Origin: Knufia peltigerae
Lineage: Eukaryota; Ascomycota; Eurotiomycetes; Chaetothyriales; Trichomeriaceae
DNA: 64,000 bases
Assembly (NCBI GenBank): GCA_030247855.1
Contig: JAPDRN010000011.1
Span: forward strand, 248,001-312,000
Direction: 5' to 3'
The notes below the pieces were generated by a model. The model saw nothing but the letters and a program-made list of their open reading frames with translations, was not told where the DNA came from and ran no database searches. Made by a program: the position numbers and the translations under genes. Below are positions 45,619 to 57,883 of the stretch, piece after piece (positions within the stretch are counted from its first letter, which is position 1; every line of letters begins with the position of its first letter).

Positions 45619-47418
45619 ATGCGCACCTTCGCTTCCCTGGCTGCGGCCAGCCTTGCCCTCGCCGGGCTTGTAACAGCAAGCGACGTTCACGACCTCAAGA
45701 CCGACAACTTCAAAGACTTTGTCTCCGAGCACGATCTAGTTCTCGCAGAGTTCTTTGCCCCTTGGTGTGGCCATTGCAAGGCCCTCGCCCCAGAATACGA
45801 GGAGGCCGCCACAACACTGAAAGAGAAGAACATTCCTTTGGTCAAGGTTGACTGCACTGCCGAAGGAGAGCTGTGCAAGGACTATGGCGTTGAAGGCTAT
45901 CCTACTGTCAAAGTCTTCCGCGGCCTTGAAAACATCAAGCCATACCCCGGCGCGAGGAAAGCCCCTGCGTAAGTAGAGCCTTACAGAATGCATAAGGCCA
46001 CCTCGGAAGGTTTAACAAGGCTGGCAGAATCGTCTCATACATGACCAAGCAGCAACTACCCGCGGTATCTCTTCTCACCTCTGACACACTCGAGGAGTTC
46101 AAGACCACCGACAAGGTCGTTGTGGTAGCTTACATTTCCGCTGACGACAAAACGTCAAACCAAACCTATACCGCACTCGCCGAGTCTCTGAGAGACGAAT
46201 ACATCTTTGGCGCCGTCAACGACGCTGCCGTCGCGAAGGCCGAGGGTGTCAAGCAACCAGCAGTAGTCCTGTACAAGGACTTTGACGAAGGAAAGAATAC
46301 CTTTAGTGAGACTTTTGAAGAGGAGGCCATCACCAAATTCATCAAGACTGCATCGACACCCTTGGTCGGTGAGGTTGGCCCAGAAACATATGCTGGCTAC
46401 ATGGCAGTAAGTGTGACACACCCGGATATCCAGCTACGAGACTAATTCATGCAACAGGCCGGTATCCCTCTCGCCTACATCTTCGCCGAAACTCCTGAAG
46501 AACGTACTTCCCTGGCCGAAACCCTGAGACCAGTGGCCGAGAAATACAAGGGCAAGATCAACTTTGCAACCATCGACGCGAAGGCTTTCGGCGCCCACGC
46601 TGGCAACCTCAACCTGCCCACCGACAAGTTCCCATCCTTCGCGATCCAGGAGACTGTGAAGAATGAAAAATACCCCTTCGAAGGCACCTCTCTTACCGAG
46701 AAGAAGATTGGCGCATTTGTCAAGGACTTTGTCAACGGCAAGATTGAACCCAGCATCAAGTCCGAGCCAATCCCCGACAAGCAAGAAGGTCCGGTCCAGG
46801 TTGTGGTCGCTCACACCTACAAGGATATCGTTCTGGACGACTCCAAGGACGTTCTCGTTGAATTCTATGCCCCATGGTGTGGACACTGCAAAGCGTAAGA
46901 CTTCCGCCCCCCTGAACCCCTCGAAAATGCATTGTACTGACCAATGTCCATCTAGTCTGGCTCCTACCTACGAGAAGTTGGCCGAGCTGTATTCTTCTTC
47001 CGATCTTTCTTCCAAGGTCACTGTCGCCAAGATCGATGCTACTCAGAACGATGTGCCCGATGAGATTGCCGGCTTCCCCACCATCAAGCTCTACCCAGCT
47101 GGTGCCAAGGACTCCCCAGTCGACTATTCTGGATCGCGAACCCTTGAGGACCTTGCAGCTTTCATCCGCGATAGCGGAAAGCACGGCGTTGACGGACTGG
47201 CCGCCAAGAGCGACGACGAGGATGCGATGGAAGGTGTTTCGTCTGCCGCCAGCGACACGATGGCCAAGGCTGCTCCGGCAGCAACGACTGTCGCCGAAGA
47301 AGCTGGTTCTGGTGTGAAGGAAGCCGTCAAGAGCGCTGTCAGCGAAGCAGTTGACGCCGCTAAGACCATTGTGGCCGATACTGATGACGGTGGTCCTCAG
47401 GAACATGACGAATTGTAA
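45619..47418 (+). CDS. PDI1: Protein disulfide-isomerase, ER lumen
   Basis: Four exons (45619-45968, 46028-46406, 46458-46894, 46956-47418) encode 542 residues. A signal peptide (MRTFASLAAASLALAGLVTA) is followed by thioredoxin-like domains in the order a, b, b', a'. Both redox sites are APWCGHCKAL: Cys50/Cys53 and Cys384/Cys387. A Glu/Ala-rich extension ends in HDEL, the fungal ER retention signal. The enzyme forms and rearranges disulfides in secreted proteins. Codon use is strongly biased, fitting high expression. The last intron lies directly behind the second active site. Confidence 0.97.
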
Positions 47419-48069
47419 AACCACTACGGAGTAGAATGAAATTAACTACAGAGTCTCCAAAAAAATTAAAGAAACCTGAGTTATGTACCATATCAAATTC
47501 ACCGAGACTCGATACCACCGCAGCAATGAATAACCACACGAGAAGGCTCCTACCGGATAGGCAGTTTTTATCTAAATCATGAAGACTTTTTTTGGGAACT
47601 ACTAGAAAGTGTTCATGCTGTCCTGAGTGTCTTGCTTTTGTCTCTTGCTTTTGTCGGTCCTCGCCATCCCATGACAGAAAGTGTTTTCAATACGGAGTAG
47701 TTTACAATTTTCGTTACCCAGTATCGGTGAATCAAGTCAAAGCCACCAATATGTCCACACTAAGATGACGATTGTCGAGACAGGGTTAATTTTGGATTCA
47801 ACAGGTAAGTAAGTGATTTGTTGTTCATTCGCTCAATGTAAAAACATATTAGTTGTATATTCCTGTACCAAGTGACCACATATACCTCCCTGTCAGTACT
47901 GCGCCATGTTCGTTACTCGTCGCCGTGAATGTCCGTCAATACCCTCGCTAGTATTCCCGCTGTTATGAGTTTTCTCGATGTATGAATAAATTCATCCAAA
48001 TCCGTCAATCTCTGTGACGGTCAGAGTATAGTGTCCACCTCTTCTCTTTATTGGGTGTCTTCCGTCCAA
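47419..48069. other. Convergent intergenic region with two TACGGAGTA words
   Basis: 3' flanks of PDI and of the regulator on the other strand. TACGGAGTA occurs at 47425-47433, only seven bases after the PDI stop codon, and again at 47691-47699. AT-rich stretches may contain polyadenylation signals. No gene seen. Confidence 0.45.
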
Positions 48070-50616
48070 TCAATTCTTGAACTTGAGTTCTGAATAGAGC
48101 ATGTTGCTTCCTTGACTCTGCGAGGTCGAGTTCGTGTTGTTCAGACGTGTGGGTCTGGTCGATGATGACGCTGGCCCTGCTGTTGACGCCGCGTTGTACG
48201 TACCGGCATCGACATCCACACCGACACCGACACCGGTCATGGTAGCGTCATCAGCTGCCGCTGCATCGTCGACGACGACGACGTCGCCGTCGTCGAATCC
48301 ACCTAGACCAAGATCTGCGTTCATGAACGCGTCACCGTCAAACAATGGATCCTGGAAAATGGTAGGCATACTGAGATCAAAAAAGCCTTCGAACAAGTTG
48401 TCCAAATCATTGAATTGGTATTGGTACTGGTCGAACGGGGAGACAGAAAGGTGTCCTTGATCTTGTCCAAGACCTGAGGACTGCGGCATCGTGGCGGCGG
48501 CGGCGGCGGCGTTATCAAAACGATGAGAAGAAGGCGATGCGTCGAGCGGTGTCATTGTATCTGTCGATTGTGTACCGGTGTGGTGTGCCGCATGATGGTA
48601 CGTCGCGTGCGACGTTGTTGTCGACGGTGAGACAAAGTGGTGGCCCGAGGAGTTTGGTGTAGGTGGGAGGGCGTGTGGCTGTACAGCGTGTAGATTATGA
48701 TTGTGAGCGGCGGCGGATGAAGAGGTGAAGGTGAAAGTGCCAGGCGTGCGTGTAGCCGCCACGTCGGACAAGACGTGTAGTGCGTTCCCGCCGGCCGAGG
48801 CACCGGGCTTCTTGTGGGCTGTTGCCTTTTGTTTTTGTTGGTGATGGCCGCCATGGCTGTTGTGGTGGTGGTGACCATCCTTTTTGTCAAACGGACCGTA
48901 CTTGCACACCGACACTTCTGCGTCCATGTCGTTCTGGATACCGGCGACCGAGTGTCTTGCCGCCCCGGGCTGCTGGAGAGACGCGAGGGCCTTGCGACCG
49001 AGGCGGGCCATGGCGTCGGCCGTCCACCAGGACGTCGAGAGGGATTCGAGCGTCTCGCAGCGCGTGGCGAGGTCGGCCTTGGCACGTTCGAGGTCGATGT
49101 TGGCTTTGTCCCTGAGACAGCGATACACCACTGTCAAACTCAGCCCGGCGGCGTACGGGACCAGAGGCAATGGTGGGATGTGTTTGTGTCCGTCGCCAGA
49201 GACGAGTTGTTGGATGCGGTCGGCGGCGCTGATGCGTCGGGCGTAACTTGGGGTAGTGGGACCGCCTACGCGACATGACAGAATGGCAATGACGAGATAA
49301 CAGATTTCCAGGATGTCTTTTAGGGGGGGTGGTCAGTCTTGTTGCTCAAAAAACGGAAAATAAAACCCAGGAGGCGAAAATTCCATGTGAAGAAAGGATA
49401 TGGGGGGAACGCTGAAAAGATGCAACATACTTTGTTCACCTTGCGGATGGGCGCTAAGGTCAATGTCTGAAACCAATGATGCGAATGTAGGGAACTCTGT
49501 CTCCCAGCCTGTATCGTCCGGGTTAGCGGTAGGGCGATAGAATTCGATCACCTTGTCGAGTAGATCGCCGAGACGGAGCCAGATGGTGATGACTTGTGAT
49601 TTTGGCTCGTCCTCGAGCGGCGGCGGCGAGATGTCGATGTCACGGTCCGCAATCATGATGGGGCGGCCACCGAGACAGGCGTTGAACTTGTCCAAAGCCC
49701 ATATCGTCCACCAGAGCATGCTGAATTGATCTTTGTTCGTGCGACCTGGGGTGAGGATGTGCAGCCCTATTGACCAGGCGTCGTGGATGGCCTGGGAAAG
49801 ATTCAGAGATGATTCTTCGATACCACCGGGTCCGTCGTTGTGCAGGTGCATCAATGTCAGAATTTGGATTTTGGTGACGCGGTCCGGCTCGAGGTCTGCC
49901 TTCATGGCTGCGTCGAGACCGGTATGTAGACTTCTCGCGAACGGTATCGGGTCGAGAAGTGGTCCATCGTCGTAAAGCCGAAGGAAGGGAGCCGCCTCCT
50001 CTGTCTTGCAGGTGACCAGACATATGGCCTGGATGAGGAATATCGAACAGCAACCGTCGGTCCATTCCTTCAGCAGCTTGGGTCCGTACAAGATCGGCAG
50101 GATGCCATCCAGACACGAGATGAATGTCGGGATCAGTGCATCTTGAGTGGCCTTGGGCAGCACTCTGAACGCGCCCACGGCTTGCAAGTAATTCCGTTGA
50201 TGGCCAGTGAGTACGCGGCGGCCACCTTCGAACTTGCCGTATTTCTCAACGTTGATGGGCGTCTTGTTACACGAACGCACATGCGGGCCCAAGTCCTCTG
50301 GAGGGAACTCATCGTGCGGGTGGCGGGACCTTTCAACCCAGGTGCCAACACGGCTTATGCGCGTGCCACCTTTGGCACGAGATGACAGGTCGGTGAGGAT
50401 CGACTCCGGGTTGAGGTCGCCAACAAACCGGATCGGTTCCTTGTGAGTCAGATTGGGAAGGACTCTCTTGAGGCCATCCGAGTGTGCCTGTTGTTCCGGA
50501 GCACGCTGAAAGGTGTGGTGGCAGCGTTTTTTGGCAGCGCGACATCGTACGCACGCCCGTGCAGCTCGCTTCCGACTTGCAAAGGCAGCAGTGTCTGCCT
50601 CCCAGACGACCTGCAT
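48070..50616 (-). CDS. Fungal transcription factor with half zinc cluster and His-rich region
   Basis: Two exons (50616-49440, 49316-48070) encode 807 residues. The N-terminus has RKRAARACVRCRAAKKRCHH with Cys22, 25 and 32, the first half of a Zn2Cys6 motif, but no second C-x2-C-x6-C follows; instead there is a linker and RFVGDLNPES, a block I associate with fungal activators. The middle domain shows LWWTIWALDKFNACLGGRP, the normal PF04082 pattern. The C-terminal third is low-complexity: a His-rich stretch (GHHHHNSHGGHHQQ), Ala and Ser runs, and an acidic FDDGD...VVVDD tail likely to activate transcription. Target unknown. The intron restores AHPQDILEICY. Confidence 0.8.
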
Positions 50617-50956
50617 TGGACGGTCTTCGATTGAGATGATTTTTGTTTACGAGGATGATGAGAAGAGTTGGCGGAGGAGATGCTGAAAAGAGTGATCGTC
50701 CCGCCGTGGGTAGAAATAATATCATCTCAATGTTTAGTAAGCGGGCGGCGAATACGAATACGAACACGAATCCCGAGTCCGGCGAACCGGAGTACGGAGT
50801 ATTGACCTTACTACGACTGTCTACTCCGCAAGTACTACTGCTGTACACTCGTTGGCACCGATAAATTCATTCATGACACTGAAGGACACTGGTCATTTCA
50901 TTCACATATTGTTTTGTTCAATGGACTTCATCTTCAACAGGTTCAATTCGATACTC
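50617..50956. other. Promoter of the half-zinc-cluster regulator
   Basis: 340 bp between the regulator start and the OCT1 stop. Contains TACGGAGTA at 50793-50801 and GAATACGAATACGAACACGAAT, a short imperfect hexamer repeat, near 50749-50770. No gene seen. Confidence 0.4.
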
Positions 50957-53338
50957 TCACATTGAACCCTCACTCGATGCTCCGACTCCCCATCTACCAA
51001 CCTCCAACATGGCTTCCTCTTTGCCTTCAGCTAGTACGCCTCTACCCTCTCCCATGAGTCCTTCAAGACATAACCATGGGTCTCTGCCGCCTCCCCAGCG
51101 AAGAACCTCTTGTTTGAAATGTTCCCCAGCCGATCGGTCTACAGCGCCTCCGTCAGCACCGTCTCTAAACACGACTCGCCAGACTTGACGTGCAATTGCT
51201 CTGTCGAATAGATATGAGTAGTAGCTCGCACCATAGCCGTATAAGTGTCCAAAGAAGCCTTGCCACGCCGTTTCGGGCGGTTCGGCAACACTCCCATACT
51301 TGTTCCAAACATCATGGTAAGCCGTGGTGGAGTTGTAGTGTCCAATCTGCAGTGCTTTTACCGGCGCCTCGGAATGGTATACTTGATCTAGGATTGCCAT
51401 CAAAATCTGGCTTTCATTATTCCAAGCCCCAGTTCTCACAGCTTGTTTCGTTCTGTCATCCGCCAAAGCTGTGATCATGTCGTCCGGAATGACTGCCCCA
51501 GTCTGCCAGTGACGGGCAAACATTTTGAGAACCGATGCATCTGTTGCAAAATATTCCATTAACACAGACGGAAGCTCGGCGAAATCCGTAGCACATCGTG
51601 TGCCAGAGATGCCTTGCAAGGTTGTTCGTCCTAAGATGCTGTGGATGGCGTGACCCATTTCGTGGAACAATGTGGTAACACTGTGCACCGACAACAGTGA
51701 AGGGCCTGCAGATGAGCTCGGGTCTGGAAAGCCGCAGACCAGAGCAATGATAGGGATTTGGTGATGAGCAGTTGCGCCAGAGACTGCATTAGACCCCAGA
51801 TAGGTCGGCATACCATTGTTCAATGGCTCGTTCCTTTCCTGGCATTCTCGCACTTCTTCCTCTGAGATTTCTCTTGAGCAAAGAAGCGTGAAATGCGCAG
51901 GATTGGGAAGCTTCCCTGGCCGAGAAAATAAATCACAGTACATAGTAGCGATATGTTGCTGCTTATCTGTATACACGTCCAGTCTCTTGACTTCTGGATG
52001 CCAGACCTCACCGGGCTCGCTTTCCTTCGGCACAAGACGAACCCCATAGAGAGACTCGAACAAGTTTGAGAGTCCTTGCATGACATGACCCAGGGAGAAG
52101 TACGCACTGGCACTTTCCTGGAGACGTGATCTGGAAGTCCGAGGACCAGCACTGGCCTCAGCTTGCGCCAATCTTGCCAGGAGATAGGTATGATCCCAAG
52201 GGTCGACTGACTTAGCTCCCTGATCAAGTTTTCGCTTGATTTCTAATAACGGTGCAAGTTCTTTATGGACCTGTGGCCGGTTGTTCTCGTTCAAAGAGTC
52301 CAAGAAATTACTCACGGACTCGGGTGTCTTGGACATTTTGTCGGCCAGTGTCATCTGAGCATAGCTGTCGTAGCCTGTCAGCTTAGCTAGCTCCGCACGA
52401 CGGAGGAGAAGTTGCTCGAGTTTCCGCACGGTTGAGCGTGATGCTGTCCTTTCGGCAACATATATTTGTTTCCGGGTCGCAGGGTCGTTCGCTGAGTTCA
52501 GTATCATCTTGGAAGCTGGACTGTACACCGGTATCTGCGCCCGATCCCAAGTCTTCATGTTTCTGATGAGCAGCGGATCAACACCCTGTAGTTGTTGAGT
52601 AGAAAACGAGATATGGTCTCGGGCGTGCTCCATCTGATTAACGAAGTCTGTTCCAATCTGTGCAATCTCGTTCGATAATGACACAAACTGTTTTCTTTGC
52701 TTGTCGGGAAGATCTATTCCCGATTTTGCAAAGTCCTTCATCAATAACTTGGCCACCATTCTTTCCTCCTCAGTCCAGTGAGAACGGACTTCCGGCATGT
52801 CCCATGCCTTTTGCAACTGTTTGTTCAGCCCAGTGGTTGTGTTCAATTCATTCATATACTGGAACATGAGAGAATAAGAGGCCGTGGCCGCCGCAGCAAC
52901 AGCAGCATCTGGATGTATGCCCCGGATGAAATCAGACAAATCTATGACCCGACATAGTAGATCACTAAGTCTATCGAGATCTTTTGGTATTGCTCTGTAC
53001 TGCTCGACTGTGGAGGCAGCCAGCGTCCTCTCGACCAGTCTCTTGCATTGCGCCACAGACTTCTCTGCAAATGTCTTAAATCCTCGAGGGTTGGTCAACT
53101 GGATATTCCCTATCAAGCCCGAGCTCTTCTTTTCGGATGTCCGCCAGCTAACTCGCTCATTGAAGACTTCGCGTAGTTGAGCATTATCGCTCTGTCGCGA
53201 CGAGGACGAATGAACGTAGGCAGAAGCAAAGACATGATCTTGCACTGGAGCTGTGCCAGTAGCTGTGGAGTTGAGTCGTTTCTGTCGGCGCAGGCACTTG
53301 GTACAAGTCCATGGTTGCCGCCGCAGTGCTTTGTGCAT
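50957..53338 (-). CDS. OCT1: Mitochondrial intermediate peptidase (Oct1, M3A)
   Basis: Single-exon frame of 793 residues. The start is the ATG at 53338 (MHKALRRQPW), giving a basic, Arg-rich presequence; the frame extends upstream without another ATG. The zinc site is HEMGHAIH at about 559-566, with the downstream Glu in the LPSVLMEYFA segment. The family signature GTRCATDFAELPS is intact. Oct1 removes octapeptides from imported proteins after the main processing peptidase in the mitochondrial matrix. Length matches relatives. Confidence 0.95.
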   Translation of the reverse strand: MHKALRRQPWTCTKCLRRQKRLNSTATGTAPVQDHVFASAYVHSSSSRQSDNAQLREVFNERVSWRTSEKKSSGLIGNIQLTNPRGFKTFAEKSVAQCKRLVERTLAASTVEQYRAIPKDLDRLSDLLCRVIDLSDFIRGIHPDAAVAAAATASYSLMFQYMNELNTTTGLNKQLQKAWDMPEVRSHWTEEERMVAKLLMKDFAKSGIDLPDKQRKQFVSLSNEIAQIGTDFVNQMEHARDHISFSTQQLQGVDPLLIRNMKTWDRAQIPVYSPASKMILNSANDPATRKQIYVAERTASRSTVRKLEQLLLRRAELAKLTGYDSYAQMTLADKMSKTPESVSNFLDSLNENNRPQVHKELAPLLEIKRKLDQGAKSVDPWDHTYLLARLAQAEASAGPRTSRSRLQESASAYFSLGHVMQGLSNLFESLYGVRLVPKESEPGEVWHPEVKRLDVYTDKQQHIATMYCDLFSRPGKLPNPAHFTLLCSREISEEEVRECQERNEPLNNGMPTYLGSNAVSGATAHHQIPIIALVCGFPDPSSSAGPSLLSVHSVTTLFHEMGHAIHSILGRTTLQGISGTRCATDFAELPSVLMEYFATDASVLKMFARHWQTGAVIPDDMITALADDRTKQAVRTGAWNNESQILMAILDQVYHSEAPVKALQIGHYNSTTAYHDVWNKYGSVAEPPETAWQGFFGHLYGYGASYYSYLFDRAIARQVWRVVFRDGADGGAVDRSAGEHFKQEVLRWGGGRDPWLCLEGLMGEGRGVLAEGKEEAMLEVGRWGVGASSEGSM

Positions 53339-53768
53339 CGAGTTGGGTTCGTAGGTGCACAAGTCAAAGAAAGTAGATCCAAGCAAGAGCGCTGTACTGT
53401 GCAGGGGGTTTCTGGGATGTATAGGCACTGTTGACCTGTGTATCCTCCTCTTTTGCAGGTATTGAACAACCTACAGCCATCCTGGTGACGGGAAGTTGCA
53501 CATGCATGTCCTCGGCTATTGATGGCTTTTATATCTTTCCTGGGTTTCCGCCAAGGCCCGAGCATCCCCGGATTCTGCCGATACGGAAAGACCCAATTGT
53601 GGGAAGAAAGTGATGCTGCTTTAGTGGCAATACTTGAGAGCGCAAAGAGAGACGTTTAGCATCACTACACCCAAGTCAGTCAACATGTATCTCATACTCC
53701 GTACCAAATTACGATTTTTGTATAGTCAGTCTATCTCATATCAAAGGGGTATATACGCCATCTAACAT
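53339..53768. other. Intergenic between OCT1 and 5-oxoprolinase
   Basis: OCT1 promoter and oxoprolinase 3' flank. TACTCCGTA lies at 53695-53703, about 70 bp past the oxoprolinase stop. No gene seen. Confidence 0.4.
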
Positions 53769-56700
53769 CTACGACGCCTCTGCCTGTGTCGTGGCAAAGG
53801 CAGCCACACTGCCCATAGCCCGAGGGTATTGCACCTTTGCTATTTGCTGTGTCTGCTCCTCGCTCGACTGGGCATCAATTCGACCATAGCCACCTCCTCC
53901 AGGTGTCTGAATAACACAACGGTCGCCAGTCTGCATAGCCACCATGTTCTTGGGACCGAGGTTGATCCATCGCTCTGTGCCGTCCGAGTTCTTCTTCACC
54001 CAGTAGTTTCCACCGCGGCCTCCATCTTCACCGCCATGCATTCCGTAAGGTGAGGTGATCCGGCGTTCAGTGATGACACTGAACTTGAGTGGTGCGCGGC
54101 ATTCGATGTCTCTGACCACACCGTTGCCACCGCATCGCATTCCCTTCCCACCGGAGCCGGTACGAATAGAGAACTCGCGCAGAATGACGGGGTAACGCTT
54201 TTCCAGAGATTCTGGATCCGTGATTCGAGTGTTTGTCATGTGAGTGTGGACGGCACTGGCACCGTGAGCAGTGGCAGTAGCACCAGAGCCACCGCAAATG
54301 GTCTCGCCAAAGGCATAGGCGTGACCTGCCAGAGCTTTACCCTCGGCATCGCGGCCACCTTCTCCGAAGAATCCCAGGCAGTTCATGCAACCCTGAGATG
54401 CACCGGCAACTTCGAATGCACGCATGATAACGTCACAAATGCGCTGCGATGTCTGCGTGTTTCCAGCACACACAGCCGCTCCCGCGGATGGGTTGATGAA
54501 TGATCCCGTGGGGAGGATAACTTCTGTGGGTGCCAGACAGCCCTGGTTCATGGGGATCTCAGTGCCAATAAGCAGTCGTAAGCAGTACAACAGGGCTGAG
54601 TGTGTGATTGCTGGGGGCGCATTCATGTTACCGAACATCTCACATGAAGTGCCTGTGAAGTCGAAGACAGCGCTGCCATTTTCAGCTATGCTGACCTTTA
54701 GGTTCACGAAAGAGCCATTGTCCATGCGATCTTGGGCCAAGAGAACCGGTCCTCGCTCACTCAGGGTTTTCTTCAAGAATGCTCTCACGGCAATTTCCGC
54801 ATTCTGCTGGATCGCAGCCATGTATAAGTGCACGATTTCCTGAGAATACTCTTCCATCAAGGCCTTGACCAGAGTGGACCCTTTGTTATTCGCAGCGACT
54901 TGTGCTTTGAGATCCGAGAGGTTGTCACCGAGCCTGCGGCTACCATTGCACCCTTCGTACTTGCCAGGCTCCAGCAAGATCTGGGTGATTCCCTCCTCAT
55001 CGAAGTGACCGTTGTGGATCAACTTGAATGAGCGGATTGCGGCACCCTCCTGCCACAGCTCTGTAGAGTTTGGAGGCATGGATGTTCCACCGAGACCACC
55101 GATATCGGTGTGATGGCCTCGAGAAGCAACGTAGAACACGACTTCCTTCTCCTGAGCATCAAAAACGGGCGTGATGACAGTGATGTCTGGTAGATGTGTA
55201 CCACCTGACGAGGGATGGTTGGAAACCAGAACATCTCCAGGTGTCAGTTTACCCTTGTGAAGCTCGTGCTGATACTTCACTGCATAGCTCATGGAACCCA
55301 GATGGACGGGAACGTGAGGCGCATTGGCAACCAAGCCGGCTAGATCAATATCAGTAAAGCTCCCTCACAAAATTCAGAAGACCGAGGTGACTCACCATCA
55401 GGTCCAAAGATGGCGCAAGAGAAATCAAGACGCTCTTTGATGTTGAGGGACACTGAGGTGTTCTGCAGAGCACGTCCCATTTGTTCGGCGATACTCATGA
55501 AGCGGTGACCAAAAACACTCAGTGTAGCAGGATCAACAGCATGACTGGACAAATCTTGTTTCATGGTAGACATGATGTCGATGACAACATGAGACGACAA
55601 GATCTTTGCCTGCGCTTCCGGAACAACAAGAAGAGTCTGGGTGGCGTCAATGATGATTGCAGGACCTTTAACAACAGTGCCGGGGATGAGATCGTGGAGG
55701 AGGTAGATTGGCGTCTCGACATTTCCTTGCTTCTTGAAATACACCATCTTCTTTGCGTTGGGGGCCTGCTTGGGCTCCTTGAAGCTCAAGGTGTTGAGCT
55801 CGTGAGCCAATTCGGCCGTTCCGCCGATGGTTGCCTTGCTCTTACCGATTGCACGAACTCGAATGTCATCAATGAGGATCTGCCGATCGTCGGGGAAGAT
55901 GAAGTTGAACTCCTGCAGATGACGCTTCAGGAACTCCTGCTTAAAATCCGATCCCTCTTTCTCCATAGTCATCATGGATGTTTCAGTTCCCTGGTATCGC
56001 ATGTTCAAGTAGTACTCATAGTCGATGTTGGATTCGGCGATACCCTGGCTGGCAATCTTGGACTTGACTTGGGATTTCATAGTTTCGAAAGCGTCTGACA
56101 GAGTTTGTCGCGAGTTCGAGGAATACACCTGACTGCATGGCCTTTGAACCTCTTGGACGACATCGGCCAGAGCCATGCCATAGGCAGAAAGAATACTGGA
56201 GTATTTGTGAATGACAACAGTATCGATGCCGAGCTTCGATGCCACGTCACAGGCATGTTGACCACCGGCACCACCGAAAGAGCTCAAGTGATGGTTTGCT
56301 GTGAGGTAGTTAGCGAGTCAAGTCGATGAGGGAAGGGGTAAAAGTCTTACCGATGGCATGTCCCTTTGCCTCTGTTAAAGCTCGAATTGGTCGGCACATT
56401 GCTTCATTGGCAACATCCAAAAATCCACATGCAATCTCTTGTGATGAGAGTGAGCCGCCCGTTTCAGCATTTATGCGTGTTGTGAGTTCTTTGAACTTCA
56501 CTTGCACGACTTTTTCGTCGATAGATTCGTTCTCATGAGGCCCGAATACCTTGGGGAAGGATTCGGGTACGAGCCTGCCCAGGAACAAGTTGGCATCGGT
56601 GACGGTCAATGGGCCACCCTTCCTGTAGCAGGCAGGGCCTGGATGTGACGAGGCACTTTCTGGTCCCACGGCGAAAAGACCATTCTTCCACGCCAAGATA

Positions 56701-57883
56701 GAACCGCCTCCTGCTGCGACGGTATTTATGTCAAGCTGTGGGCTCTGAATCGTCACACCAGCGGTTGTTGTCTCGAAGACGTGTTCAAAAGTACCGCCGT
56801 ATCGTGAAACATCGGTACTTGTTCCACCCATATCGAACCCGATGACGGCCATACGATTGGTTTCATCATATGATGTCCTGGCATAGCCGACAACGCCACC
56901 AGCTGGGCCGGACAGGATACCCTTAAGGCCCGAGAATTGATCATATCTGACCAAACCACCATCTGACTGCATGAACTCACATCTGACATCGTCAAGGTGG
57001 CCGCCCTCGAAGCCTTTCTGGAAACCAGCAATATACTTCTTGATCTCGGGTGTGAGGTAAGCATCCGCCGTTGCTGAGCTGCCCCGAGGTACCATCTTGA
57101 TCATATTCGCTGCCACTTGAGATGAGAGAGAAACGTGAGTAAATCCCGCTTGCACAGCCAATTGGCCAGCTTTCAACTCGTGCTCGGGATAAGCATATGA
57201 GTGGGCGAAGCAAATGGCAATAGTATCGATTCCTTGTGCTCTGAGGTCTCGTAGCTGGGCTTCTAGGGCGGATTCGTTGAGTGGGCTGAGAATCCTGACA
57301 AGTTGACCATTGGCCCCCATCTCGAGGACACCCGGAATAGCTTCAGTGCTGTTGAATTGGCCATCGACATCTTCGTCAAATCCTTCGATGGTCACTCGTT
57401 CCTCAACCTCACACACCTCGGAGTATAGCACTTCAGGCTTTGAGATGTTGAGATCGAAGAGGCGGGGTCGTGATTGGTAACCAATCTCTAGGAGATCCTT
57501 GAATCCTTTTGTGACAAGGAAAGCATGTCTGCGCCCTTTTCTTTCAAGCAAGGCATTTGTGGCCACAGTAGTTCCCATACGAATGCTCTCAATGCTAGAC
57601 TTGGGCAAAGGCGTATTTCTTGGAATCTCTCTGTCGCCATATGTTGAAAGAACTCGACGTATTCCTGTATTGAGACCGTCAGCATGGACTTGCGAACATG
57701 GTTTTCCTGGCCATCCTTACCTTCAGTGGGCGCATCACTGTAATTGGCAGGGTCAACAGACAACAGCTTAAACACTAGATCAGGCTGACCGCTGGCCGTA
57801 GCCCAGATATCGGTGAATGTTCCGCCACGATCAATGGCAATCTTTATACCGGTGACCGGGACACTCTGCTGTATCGAACCCAT
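53769..57883 (-). CDS. OXP1: 5-oxoprolinase (ATP-hydrolysing, HyuA-HyuB fusion)
   Basis: Four exons (57883-57721, 57664-56351, 56298-55396, 55339-53769), all phase 1, encode 1316 residues, close to yeast Oxp1. The HyuA half has DRGGTFTDIW at the N-terminus and GFDMGGTSTDVSRY for ATP binding; the HyuB half shows SNHPSSGGTHLPDIT, SRGHHTDIGG and a Gly-rich end (TPGGGGYG). The enzyme opens 5-oxo-L-proline to glutamate using ATP, in glutathione turnover, in the cytosol. It is divergent from a Dal5-type permease with an 842 bp promoter carrying repeats and GATA sites. Confidence 0.95.
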
